Shown here one piece after another: positions 1 to 5,854 of a DNA stretch of 7,512 bases. The notes below the pieces were generated by a model, which searched no databases, was not told the DNA's origin, and saw nothing but the letters and a program-made list of their open reading frames with translations. The DNA lies in NCBI GenBank assembly GCA_016780435.1, contig JADHLU010000039.1, positions 1 to 7,512 of the forward strand, written 5' to 3'. Source of the DNA: Flavobacteriaceae bacterium. Lineage in GTDB: Bacteria > Bacteroidota > Bacteroidia > Flavobacteriales > Flavobacteriaceae. Numbering within the stretch: position 1 is the stretch's first letter; every line of letters begins with the position of its first letter. Position numbers and translations under genes: made by a program.

Positions 1-189
1 GGAATAGAGAGCCTCTTCATAAACTTTCCAGACTTCAAGCAAAACAACACCCGCATTGCCGCCTTCGGAAGTACCACGATTAAGGCCGCCGAAGAGCGAG
101 GCTTAGTGGTCAACATCAAGGCTCCGACCCCTGAAACGCCCTCTATGACTATGGCGCTTCAGAAGTACCTCAGCGAGGTGAATAAGTAA
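1..189 (+). CDS. hemD: Uroporphyrinogen-III synthase, C-terminal part (5' end outside window)
   Basis: This is an open frame from the first base to TAA at 187-189, giving the last 62 residues of a protein whose start lies upstream of the window. HemD cyclises hydroxymethylbilane to uroporphyrinogen III in the cytosol, the last common step before haem, sirohaem and cobalamin branch. The visible part fits the end of the second lobe of the HemD fold: a strand and glycine turn followed by a helix (IAAFGSTTIKAAEERGL, residues 19-35 of the fragment), a short strand (VNIKAP), then the closing helix PSMTMALQKYL. The phrase AFG(S/P)TT.KA followed by a late AP.P..PSMT.AL is what I recall from Bacteroidota HemD. 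The identification rests on family resemblance of a fragment, because no catalytic region is visible. Its last 20 bp overlap the 3' end of the opposing DUF423 gene, so no separate terminator lies between them. Confidence 0.82.
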   Translation, partial: GIESLFINFPDFKQNNTRIAAFGSTTIKAAEERGLVVNIKAPTPETPSMTMALQKYLSEVNK

Positions 190-556
190 CACTTTTAAAG
201 ATTAGGTAGCCCCAGGCGCTGATTAAAAACAGTCCGCCTATAGGTGTAATAGGCCCTAAGAAAGACACCTCAAGGCCGGTTATTTCGTGTGTACTGAGCA
301 GGTATATGCTTCCTGAAAAGGCGATCACCCCGATGAGCACAAATCGAGACACTATGCGCTTGCTCTGTTCACTCAGCTGGCCAATGCCCTCTATGGCCAG
401 AATCATCAAGGCATGTATCATTTGGTAACGCACCCCAACTTCAAAGCTGGCCAAAGCGTAGGCCCCAAGCCGCTCTTTTAGGGCATGAGACCCCAAGGCT
501 CCCAGAATTACGGCAATCATTCCTAAAATGGCGGCCATTCGCAGGCGTGAATTCAT
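170..556 (-). CDS. DUF423 family small integral membrane protein
   Basis: This is a 128-residue hydrophobic protein of the DUF423 (YgdD-like) family, whose biochemical role is unknown. About four membrane segments can be seen, near residues 7-25, 44-60, 68-88 and 103-121. Family hallmarks are present: AVILGALGSHALKE near the N-terminus (residues 15-28), YQMIHAL (45-51), and LGPITPIGGLFLISAWGYL near the C-terminus (100-118). Length matches the family norm of about 120-130 residues. I chose the ATG at 556 rather than the in-frame TTG at 574. The ATG places the first membrane helix directly after a short basic start (MNSRLR), as in relatives, and the extra six residues would add nothing recognisable. 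The gene ends inside hemD (20-bp tail-to-tail overlap) and is divergent from the Lrp-type gene. The family call is secure, the function is not. Confidence 0.9.
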   Translation of the reverse strand: MNSRLRMAAILGMIAVILGALGSHALKERLGAYALASFEVGVRYQMIHALMILAIEGIGQLSEQSKRIVSRFVLIGVIAFSGSIYLLSTHEITGLEVSFLGPITPIGGLFLISAWGYLIFKSVTYSPR

Positions 557-566
557 AGCGCAGGCA

Positions 567-596
567 TTTGTCAAACAAAATTAGCACTTACCTTTA
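567..596 (+). promoter_or_regulatory. Putative promoter of the Lrp/AsnC-type gene
   Basis: A TTTG at 567-570 and TACCTTTA at 589-596 are separated by 18 bp. This fits the Bacteroidota pattern TTTG - about 19 bp - TAnnTTTG, with one mismatch in the -7 box. The start codon at 601 follows the box by only 4 bp. If this promoter is used, transcription would begin at or very near the A of ATG, giving a leaderless or nearly leaderless mRNA, or translation from a later start. The region also contains the proposed -7 box of the divergent DUF423 gene. Confidence 0.4.
576..583 (-). promoter_or_regulatory. Putative Bacteroidota -7 box for the DUF423 gene
   Basis: Read on the - strand the sequence is TAATTTTG, a full match to the TAnnTTTG -7 consensus of Bacteroidota primary sigma factor promoters. 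It ends 19 bp before the chosen ATG at 556, which would give a leader of roughly 10-15 nt. No TTTG-like -33 element is seen at the usual spacing of about 19 bp, so the call rests on the -7 match and position alone. It lies between the two elements proposed for the divergent Lrp-type gene. Confidence 0.4.
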
Positions 597-600
597 TCTT

Positions 601-1077
601 ATGAAGTCTTATCAAAAAGAATCTCCTGTGGTTTTGGACGGTATCGACAAGACCATACTGAGCCACCTCATGGAAGACGCCCGAACCCCTTTACTCGAGA
701 TCTCTAGAAAGGTCGGAATATCGGGTGCGGCCATCCATCAACGGCTAAAAAAACTAGAAAGTAGTGGCGTACTATCCGGATCAAAATTTGTAATAAACAC
801 CAAAAAACTGGGATACAGCACCATGGCCTATGTGGGCATTTACTTAGACAAGGCCATGCGAAATCCGTCTGCCGTAAAGGCGCTCAGAGAAATTCCAGAA
901 GTCTTAGAGTGTCATTATACCACAGGTAACTGGTCGATCTTGATAAAGATCTTGTGCCGAGACAACGAGCACCTGATGCACATATTGAATCAGAAGATTC
1001 AAACCATCGAAGGAATTTCTCGAACCGAGACCTTCATCTCGTTAGATCAGCAAATCGATAGGCAGATACAGATCTAA
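601..1077 (+). CDS. Lrp/AsnC family transcriptional regulator
   Basis: This is a 158-residue regulator of the feast/famine type. The N-terminal winged helix-turn-helix spans about residues 12-60 (LDGIDKTIL, then ARTPLLEISRKVGISGAAIHQRLKKLESSGVL). An Lrp/RAM ligand-binding and oligomerisation domain spans about 75-150 (AYVGIYLDK, then YTTGNWSILIKI and SRTETFISLD). Such proteins act as octamers that bind DNA and often respond to amino acids, but neither ligand nor targets can be read here. Length is normal for the family (150-170). I chose ATG 601; a TTG at 568 in frame would add eleven residues of no recognisable family sequence, and a GTG at 628 would still leave a complete HTH. It is divergent from the DUF423 gene, so autoregulation at the shared gap is possible. 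Its stop overlaps the stop of the opposing metallopeptidase gene by 4 bp. Confidence 0.9.
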   Translation: MKSYQKESPVVLDGIDKTILSHLMEDARTPLLEISRKVGISGAAIHQRLKKLESSGVLSGSKFVINTKKLGYSTMAYVGIYLDKAMRNPSAVKALREIPEVLECHYTTGNWSILIKILCRDNEHLMHILNQKIQTIEGISRTETFISLDQQIDRQIQI

Positions 1078-1769
1078 TCTCTGGCCCGCATCACCTGCAT
1101 TGCCCAATAGAGCAAAGAAGCCAGTGCACCTAAGGCAGCCACCACATACGTGCGCGCAGCCCACTTAAGCGCGTCTTGCGCAGCATCGTGCTCATTAGAG
1201 GTCAGCACATTTTGATCGACAAGCCAACTTAAAGCACGTTCGCTAGCATCGTATTCTACAGGAAGGGTAATAAAGCTAAAGAGCGTGGCCATTGCCATAA
1301 GGCCTAGCCCCAAGAGTGCAATGGGGTAGCCAAAGCCCGATCCTGAACTAAACATAAGAACGAGTCCGATAAATACAACCCAAGAAGACATTCCCGAGGC
1401 CACCGATACAATCGGAACCAACTGAGAGCGCATAGTCAACCACTTGTAGGCGCGTGCGTGTTGCACAGCGTGCCCCACTTCGTGCGCGGCTACTGCAGCG
1501 GCCGCGGCATTTCTGCCCGAAAAAACCGCCTCACTGAGATTGACCGTTTTGTTTACAGGGTTGTAGTGATCACTTAAGCGACCAGGGGTAGAGATGATCT
1601 GAACGTCATCGATCTGGTGATCCGAAAGCATTTTTTCGGCGATTTCGCGACCCGACATCCCGTTGGCCAAGGCCAATTTCTCGTACTTGCGAAACTTGCT
1701 CTTTAGGCGCTGACTAACAGCGGCGCTGGCAAGCGCAATAGCGATCAAAAGAATATAATAAGACATCAT
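1074..1769 (-). CDS. Membrane zinc metallopeptidase, YugP-like (Zn_peptidase_2 / DUF2268-unrelated neutral protease type)
   Basis: This is a 231-residue membrane-embedded protease of the YugP / Zn_peptidase_2 family. An N-terminal membrane segment (residues 3-19) is followed by a soluble stretch with the YugP-like pattern PGRLSDHYNPVNKTVNLSE (62-80). Next come the HExxH zinc site AAHEVGHAVQHA (95-106; H96 and H100 as ligands, E97 as general base), two hydrophobic segments (about 117-141 and 147-170), then LPVEYDASERAL (169-180), which probably supplies the third metal ligand, and a last hydrophobic segment (about 207-226). Length is typical (225-235). Two adjacent ATG codons are available (1769 and 1766), and the choice changes one residue only. 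Natural substrates are not known for this family. The gene lies 48 bp downstream of leuS on the same strand, so read-through from leuS is possible, although a -7-like box sits in the gap. Confidence 0.9.
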   Translation of the reverse strand: MMSYYILLIAIALASAAVSQRLKSKFRKYEKLALANGMSGREIAEKMLSDHQIDDVQIISTPGRLSDHYNPVNKTVNLSEAVFSGRNAAAAAVAAHEVGHAVQHARAYKWLTMRSQLVPIVSVASGMSSWVVFIGLVLMFSSGSGFGYPIALLGLGLMAMATLFSFITLPVEYDASERALSWLVDQNVLTSNEHDAAQDALKWAARTYVVAALGALASLLYWAMQVMRARD

Positions 1770-1791
1770 AACTCAGCTCGTTTAGGCACTG

Positions 1792-1799
1792 TAAAATTA
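1792..1799 (-). promoter_or_regulatory. Putative -7 box for the metallopeptidase gene
   Basis: On the - strand the sequence reads TAATTTTA, matching TAnnTTTG at all but the last base, 22 bp before the start codon. No convincing -33 TTTG is seen upstream within the end of leuS. AT-rich gaps produce such matches by chance, so this is a weak call. Confidence 0.25.
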
Positions 1800-1809
1800 G
1801 TCGATTTTA
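1792..1809. repeat. Small perfect inverted repeat in the leuS-metallopeptidase gap
   Basis: TAAAAT at 1792-1797 and ATTTTA at 1804-1809 form a 6-bp inverted repeat around a 6-nt spacer. It overlaps the putative -7 box and lies just after the leuS stop. The stem is all A/T and is not followed by a clear U-tract in the leuS direction, so it is a poor terminator. It could be an operator or simply chance in AT-rich DNA. Confidence 0.3.
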
Positions 1810-1817
1810 GCCGCTAT

Positions 1818-4643
1818 TTAGTGTACTATATTGATGATTTTTCCGGGCACGATGATCACTTTTTTAGGGGCTGATCCGGCCAATTGCTGAGCAGTCTTCT
1901 CATGATTCATCACGGCCTGCTCTATGGCCTCTTTAGAAAGGTCCGCAGCCAAGGTGAGTTTAAAGCGCAACTTGCCGTTAAACGAAACCGGATACTCCTT
2001 CTCTGACTCTACCAGATAGCTGGGATCAAAGGCCGGAAAGGGTGCTCTGGCAATCGATTCACTGTGCCCCAGGTGCTGCCACAACTCCTCGGCTATGTGC
2101 GGGGCATACGGAGAGATCAACACGGCCAAGGGCTCTAAAATGGCCCTAGAAGCGCATTTTTGTGCGGTCAGTTCGTTAACGCAAATCATAAAAGAAGACA
2201 CCGAAGTGTTGAACGAGAAGTCGTCAAGGTCTTCGGTCACCTTTTTGATGGTCTTGTGTAACGTCTTTAAATTTTCTGCCGTTGGGGTTTCTTCGTTGGG
2301 CTGCTCGTAGAGCCTCCACAACTTTTTCAAGAAAGCGTGCACCCCCGTTATGCCAGCAGTGTTCCAAGGCTTAGACTGCTCTAGAGGGCCTAAGAACATC
2401 TCGTAGAGGCGAAGCGAATCGGCTCCGTATTCGTCGCAAATTTGATCTGGGTTGACCACGTTGTGCCAACGCTTTGACATTTTTTCAACCTCGCGCCCAA
2501 CGATGTACGCCCCATTTTCTAGCTCAAAGCTGGCCTCTTTGTACTGAGGCTGCCAGGCTCTAAGAGCCGCTATATCGAGCTCGTCGTTGCCGTTGATCAG
2601 GGAGACGTCGACCCTTAGCTTTTCGAACTGACCTGCAAAATTGGGGGCTTCAGCATTCTTGTGATCGATTAAATTATGCGAGAAATACTGCTGAGTTCCC
2701 GATTTGCGATAGACAATAGCCGAGAGCCCGGTAATCATTCCTTGATTGATCAGCTTGCGCGCAAATTCGGGTTGCGGAACCTTGCCTAGATCAAACATAA
2801 AGTGCTGCCAAAAACGCGCATACAGCAGGTGAGTAGTGGCGTGTTCACTTCCGCCAATATAAAGGTCAACCTCTTTCCAGTAGTTCACGCGCTCGGCAGA
2901 GACTAGCTCGTCTTCGTTTCGAGGATCCATGAATCGATTGAAGTACTGCGACGATCCGGCCCAACCGGGCATGGTGTTGAGCTCTAACGGGAAAACGGTC
3001 TGATGGTCAATTTCTGTGTTGCTTACTACCCTCTGGGTTTGCGTATTCCAGGCCCATGTAGTGGCGTTTCCAAGGGGCGGATCACCCTCTGGCGTAGGCA
3101 AATACTGCTCTACCTCAGGTAGTTCAAGCGGCAAGGCCTCAAAGGGCAGTGCGCGGGGTATTCCGTTGTCGTAATAGATCGGAAAGGGTTCTCCCCAATA
3201 GCGTTGACGGCTAAAAACCGCATCTCTTAGTCGGTAATTGACCACACCTTTTCCCTTGTCCTTAGACTCGAGGCGCCCTATAATGGCTTCCTTGGCCTGG
3301 AGATAGCTCAGGCCGTTCAAAAAGTCGGAGTTTGCGATTATGGTTTTTTCTTTGTCAGCAAAGGCTTCTTGACTGATATCGACCCCTTCAAACACATTGG
3401 GAATCGGCAAATCAAAGTGTTTGGCGAACTCGTAATCGCGCTGATCTCCGCACGGAACGGCCATTACCGCTCCTGTTCCATATGAAGCTAGCACGTAATC
3501 GCCAATCCAAACCGGAATCGGTTCAGCCGTGAACGGATGCTTCACATAAGCGCCGGTAAACACTCCTGAAATGCGCTTCACGTCAGACATGCGGTCTAAC
3601 TCAGAACGCATGGCCGTCTCGGCTATATAGCTCTCTACCTGAGCTCGCTGGCTTTCGGTGGTAATCTTCAATACCAACTCGTGCTCTGGAGCCAGGGTCA
3701 TAAAACTCACGCCAAAAAGCGTGTCTGGGCGGGTGGTGAAAACAGAAATCTTGGCCTGGTGATCTAGTACATCAAAATGCACGGTTGCCCCTTCTGATCG
3801 ACCGATCCAGTAGGTCTGAGCGTCTTTAAGGGGCTGCGGCCAATCGATAGCAGAAAGCCCCTTGAGCAATCGCTCGGCATAGGCCGTGATACGCATGCTC
3901 CACTGGCGCATTTTTTTTCGAATAACCGGATGCCCTCCGCGCTCTGAAACTCCGTTCACGATCTCGTCATTGGCCAGTACCGTGCCTAGTTCGGGGCACC
4001 AATTCACATCAATATCGGCCAGAAAGGCCAGTCGGTAGTGCTGAAGGGTTTGTTCTCGGTCTAACTCGCTCATTTCGAGCCATTGTTGTGCATCAAAAAG
4101 AGGAACATCACTGTCGCAGTGAGCCTGAACCAGAAGGTTGCCCTCGCGCTCAAAGCGATCTACTAGTTCTGAAATAGGCCTCGCCTGATCGCACTCTTTA
4201 TCGTACCATGACTGAAAGAGTTGAATAAACACCCACTGGGTATGCTTGTAATATGCAGGGTCTGAGGTTTTAACCTCACGTGACCAGTCTAGCGAAAAAC
4301 CTATTCGATCGAGCTGCTCGCGGTAGCGCTTGCTATTGACCTCGGTAGTAGTGGCCGGATGCTGCCCCGTCTGAATGGCATACTGTTCGGCCGGAAGTCC
4401 GAAAGAGTCATACCCCATCGGATGCAGCACATTAAAGCCTTGATGCCGCTTGTAACGCGCGTAAATGTCGCTAGCGATGTACCCCAGCGGATGGCCCACG
4501 TGCAAACCCGCCCCCGAAGGATAAGGAAACATGTCAAGCACATAAAATTTAGGGGCTTCTGAACGGTCTTCTGCCTTAAAGGTTTGGTTTTGCTGCCAAA
4601 AACGCTGCCATTTGCGTTCAATTTCTTTAAAATCGTAGCTCAT
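1818..4643 (-). CDS. leuS: Leucyl-tRNA synthetase
   Basis: This 941-residue class I synthetase charges tRNA-Leu with leucine in the cytosol. Visible landmarks in order: HIGH-type motif FPYPSGAGLHVGH (39-51); NWCPELGTVLANDE (214-227); editing domain with FTTRPDTLFG (302-311) and GTGAVMAVPCGDQRD (389-403); return to the catalytic core at RLRDAVFSRQRYWG (471-484); MPGWAGSSQYF (558-568); DLYIGGSEHATTHLLY (593-608); KMSKR loop (721-725); helical anticodon-binding domain (about 785-875); C-terminal domain ending VIIVPGKIINIV (929-940). It is some 80 residues longer than the E. coli enzyme (860), mainly from an insertion near 150-205 and a longer stretch before KMSK (640-715). The zinc-knuckle region (230-245) keeps no cysteines, and the editing motif has GD where E. 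coli has HD. From memory these are shared by Flavobacteria and not defects. The frame is intact. The start at 4643 fits the conserved MSYDF.EIE..WQ opening. Confidence 0.98.
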   Translation of the reverse strand: MSYDFKEIERKWQRFWQQNQTFKAEDRSEAPKFYVLDMFPYPSGAGLHVGHPLGYIASDIYARYKRHQGFNVLHPMGYDSFGLPAEQYAIQTGQHPATTTEVNSKRYREQLDRIGFSLDWSREVKTSDPAYYKHTQWVFIQLFQSWYDKECDQARPISELVDRFEREGNLLVQAHCDSDVPLFDAQQWLEMSELDREQTLQHYRLAFLADIDVNWCPELGTVLANDEIVNGVSERGGHPVIRKKMRQWSMRITAYAERLLKGLSAIDWPQPLKDAQTYWIGRSEGATVHFDVLDHQAKISVFTTRPDTLFGVSFMTLAPEHELVLKITTESQRAQVESYIAETAMRSELDRMSDVKRISGVFTGAYVKHPFTAEPIPVWIGDYVLASYGTGAVMAVPCGDQRDYEFAKHFDLPIPNVFEGVDISQEAFADKEKTIIANSDFLNGLSYLQAKEAIIGRLESKDKGKGVVNYRLRDAVFSRQRYWGEPFPIYYDNGIPRALPFEALPLELPEVEQYLPTPEGDPPLGNATTWAWNTQTQRVVSNTEIDHQTVFPLELNTMPGWAGSSQYFNRFMDPRNEDELVSAERVNYWKEVDLYIGGSEHATTHLLYARFWQHFMFDLGKVPQPEFARKLINQGMITGLSAIVYRKSGTQQYFSHNLIDHKNAEAPNFAGQFEKLRVDVSLINGNDELDIAALRAWQPQYKEASFELENGAYIVGREVEKMSKRWHNVVNPDQICDEYGADSLRLYEMFLGPLEQSKPWNTAGITGVHAFLKKLWRLYEQPNEETPTAENLKTLHKTIKKVTEDLDDFSFNTSVSSFMICVNELTAQKCASRAILEPLAVLISPYAPHIAEELWQHLGHSESIARAPFPAFDPSYLVESEKEYPVSFNGKLRFKLTLAADLSKEAIEQAVMNHEKTAQQLAGSAPKKVIIVPGKIINIVH

Positions 4644-4661
4644 TTCACGCGAATTAAGGGC

Positions 4662-4669
4662 TAAAAGTA
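4662..4669 (-). promoter_or_regulatory. Putative -7 box for leuS
   Basis: On the - strand the sequence reads TACTTTTA, one mismatch from TAnnTTTG, ending 18 bp before the leuS ATG. A TTTTT run 19 bp further upstream could stand in for the -33 element but does not match TTTG fully. I see no T-box, stem-rich leader or leucine-codon leader peptide in the 91-bp gap. Confidence 0.3.
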
Positions 4670-4709
4670 CAGCGAATACTTCAAGTCGAAAAATCTAGAA
4701 TTACTTTGC

Positions 4710-4717
4710 TAATTTTA
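4710..4717 (+). promoter_or_regulatory. Putative -7 box for the ftsX operon
   Basis: TAATTTTA matches TAnnTTTG except for the last base and ends 17 bp before the ftsX ATG, implying a leader of about 10-13 nt. An alternative, TTACTTTG at 4701-4708, also has one mismatch. Neither has a clear -33 TTTG at the proper distance. A promoter is expected somewhere in this divergent gap, because both flanking genes point away from it, but its exact place is uncertain. Confidence 0.35.
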
Positions 4718-4733
4718 GGCTTTCATTCAAGCC
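4718..4733 (+). repeat. Short inverted repeat just before the ftsX start
   Basis: GGCTT (4718-4722) and AAGCC (4729-4733) form a perfect 5-bp inverted repeat with a 6-nt spacer, ending one base before ATG at 4735. If transcription starts at the box immediately upstream, the left arm would be mostly absent from the mRNA, so a role as a translational hairpin requires an earlier start site. A DNA-level operator or chance are the other readings. Confidence 0.3.
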
Positions 4734-4734
4734 G

Positions 4735-5613
4735 ATGAGCTCCTATATTGAACGTTATGAAAGAAGAAGGCTGAGGTCTTCTTACGTTTCAGTCACCTTC
4801 AGCATCTCCCTGGTGCTCGTGCTGCTCGGAACACTTTTTTTATTGCTCTTCAACGCCCAGCGACTTGGCGATTACTTCAAAGAACAGCTCGTGCTAACGG
4901 CCTACATTCGCACCGAAGCTAAAGAGGTAGAGATCGAACAACTGGTCAAAAGCCTAGCCGTATCCAGCTATGTCAAAGAGAGCACCTTTGTTTCCAAAGA
5001 AGAAGCCGCGGCCAACTACACCGAAGAGATCGATCAAGATTTCGTCGCATTCTTAGGGTTTAATCCACTGAGAGACGGAGTAGAGGTGCGCATTAAAGCC
5101 GAGTACATCAGCTCAGACTTTGCCAATCAGCTAACCGCAGACCTGCTCAATAAGTCGTTCATCGAAGAGGTGATCTACGACGTTGAACTGCTCGAGCTTC
5201 TCGAATCAAACTTCAAGGTCATTCGATCGGCGCTCATGGTGGCATCTGGCTTCTTACTACTGATATCACTGCTACTGATCAACAGTTCTATTCGCCTATC
5301 TATTTACTCCAAAAGACTGGTGCTCAAAACTATGCGACTGGTCGGAGCCAAGAAATCGTTTATTCGAAGACCGTTTATTCGCATTTATGCAGGTCTCGGA
5401 CTCATTGGAGCTACCCTAGCCTCACTGCTTCTGTTGGCATTGATTGGGCAACTGAACACCATCTATCCGTCTTTAGACCTGCTTGGCGACTCCCTGCCTA
5501 TCATGGTAATCATCGCCTCTTTATACCTCATCGCCCTTTTGATCACCCTGATAAGTGCGTATCTTTCGACTACGCGATTTTTGTCTTTAAAGGCGACCTC
5601 AAATTTCTCTTAA
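4735..5613 (+). CDS. ftsX: Cell division protein FtsX (permease-like subunit)
   Basis: This 292-residue protein has the four-helix FtsX layout. A short basic cytoplasmic N-terminus (IERYERRRLRSSY, 5-17) leads to membrane helix 1 (about 19-40). An extracytoplasmic domain (about 43-160) contains FLGFNPLRDGVEVRIKAEY (106-124), a hallmark of the Bacteroidota form. Helix 2 (about 165-186) is followed by the conserved cytoplasmic loop KTMRLVGAKKSFIRRPF (198-214), then helices 3 (about 218-238) and 4 (about 254-276). FtsX pairs with the ATPase FtsE in the inner membrane and, in studied bacteria, controls cell-wall hydrolases during division. No ftsE lies beside it here, so the partner must be encoded elsewhere. 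Length is normal for the family. The ATG at 4735 is the first in-frame start and gives the usual N-terminus. It is the first gene of a compact + strand cluster, 13 bp before the DUF3098 gene. Confidence 0.95.
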   Translation: MSSYIERYERRRLRSSYVSVTFSISLVLVLLGTLFLLLFNAQRLGDYFKEQLVLTAYIRTEAKEVEIEQLVKSLAVSSYVKESTFVSKEEAAANYTEEIDQDFVAFLGFNPLRDGVEVRIKAEYISSDFANQLTADLLNKSFIEEVIYDVELLELLESNFKVIRSALMVASGFLLLISLLLINSSIRLSIYSKRLVLKTMRLVGAKKSFIRRPFIRIYAGLGLIGATLASLLLLALIGQLNTIYPSLDLLGDSLPIMVIIASLYLIALLITLISAYLSTTRFLSLKATSNFS

Positions 5614-5626
5614 AAGCCGCTGATAC

Positions 5627-5854
5627 ATGAAAGAACCCCTATTCTCATCTCGCAATTACACCCTTATGATCGCGGGCATTGTACTCATTGCGCTAGGCTT
5701 TATTTTGATGAGCGGAGGGCGCAGTGAAGACCCCACTGTGTTCAATCCAGAGATCTACAATTTCAAGAGAATACGGCTGGCTCCATTTCTAATTCTGGCA
5801 GGTCTTGGCATTCAAGTATACGCCATCCTATACCGCAGCAAACCGCCTAAATGA
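5627..5854 (+). CDS. DUF3098 family small membrane protein
   Basis: This 75-residue protein has two predicted membrane helices (about 12-30 and 49-68) and a polar stretch between them. The sequence matches the DUF3098 pattern as I know it: an N-terminal F.S.NY..M..GI, then ALGFILMSGG (22-31), FNPEIYNFKRIRLAPFLIL (39-57, with the invariant-looking E-IYNF-RR/K-PF core) and a C-terminal hydrophobic segment with a basic tail. Both ends are probably cytoplasmic and the loop extracytoplasmic, but the topology is inferred from charge only. The function is unknown. It sits 13 bp after ftsX, and its TGA overlaps the uppP start as ATGA, so translation of the two is probably coupled. Conserved placement between a division protein and the lipid-carrier phosphatase suggests a cell-envelope role, which is inference from context. 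Confidence 0.88.
   Translation: MKEPLFSSRNYTLMIAGIVLIALGFILMSGGRSEDPTVFNPEIYNFKRIRLAPFLILAGLGIQVYAILYRSKPPK

Noticed and set aside
557..574. TTG-initiated extension of the DUF423 gene (six extra residues)
   Set aside because: The ATG at 556 gives the standard short basic N-terminus before the first helix.
568..600. TTG-initiated N-terminal extension of the Lrp-type gene (eleven extra residues)
   Set aside because: The extension has no family resemblance and would overlap the proposed promoter; ATG at 601 gives a normal-length protein.
2095..2310. 71-codon open frame on the + strand, antisense to leuS
   Set aside because: It lies wholly inside the leuS anticodon-domain coding region, resembles no known family, and is a by-product of leuS codon use.
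4359..4562. 67-codon open frame on the + strand opposite the 5' end of leuS
   Set aside because: It is antisense to a conserved coding region, with no family resemblance or independent signals.
4301..4621. 106-codon open frame on the - strand in another frame within the 5' part of leuS
   Set aside because: It overlaps the well-supported HIGH-motif region of leuS, and its product is rich in R, S, C and W in the way of an out-of-frame translation.
4644..4734. Leader attenuator, T-box or riboswitch between leuS and ftsX
   Set aside because: The gap is only 91 bp, shared by two divergent genes, and shows only a 5-bp inverted repeat; there is no room for or sign of a structured leader.
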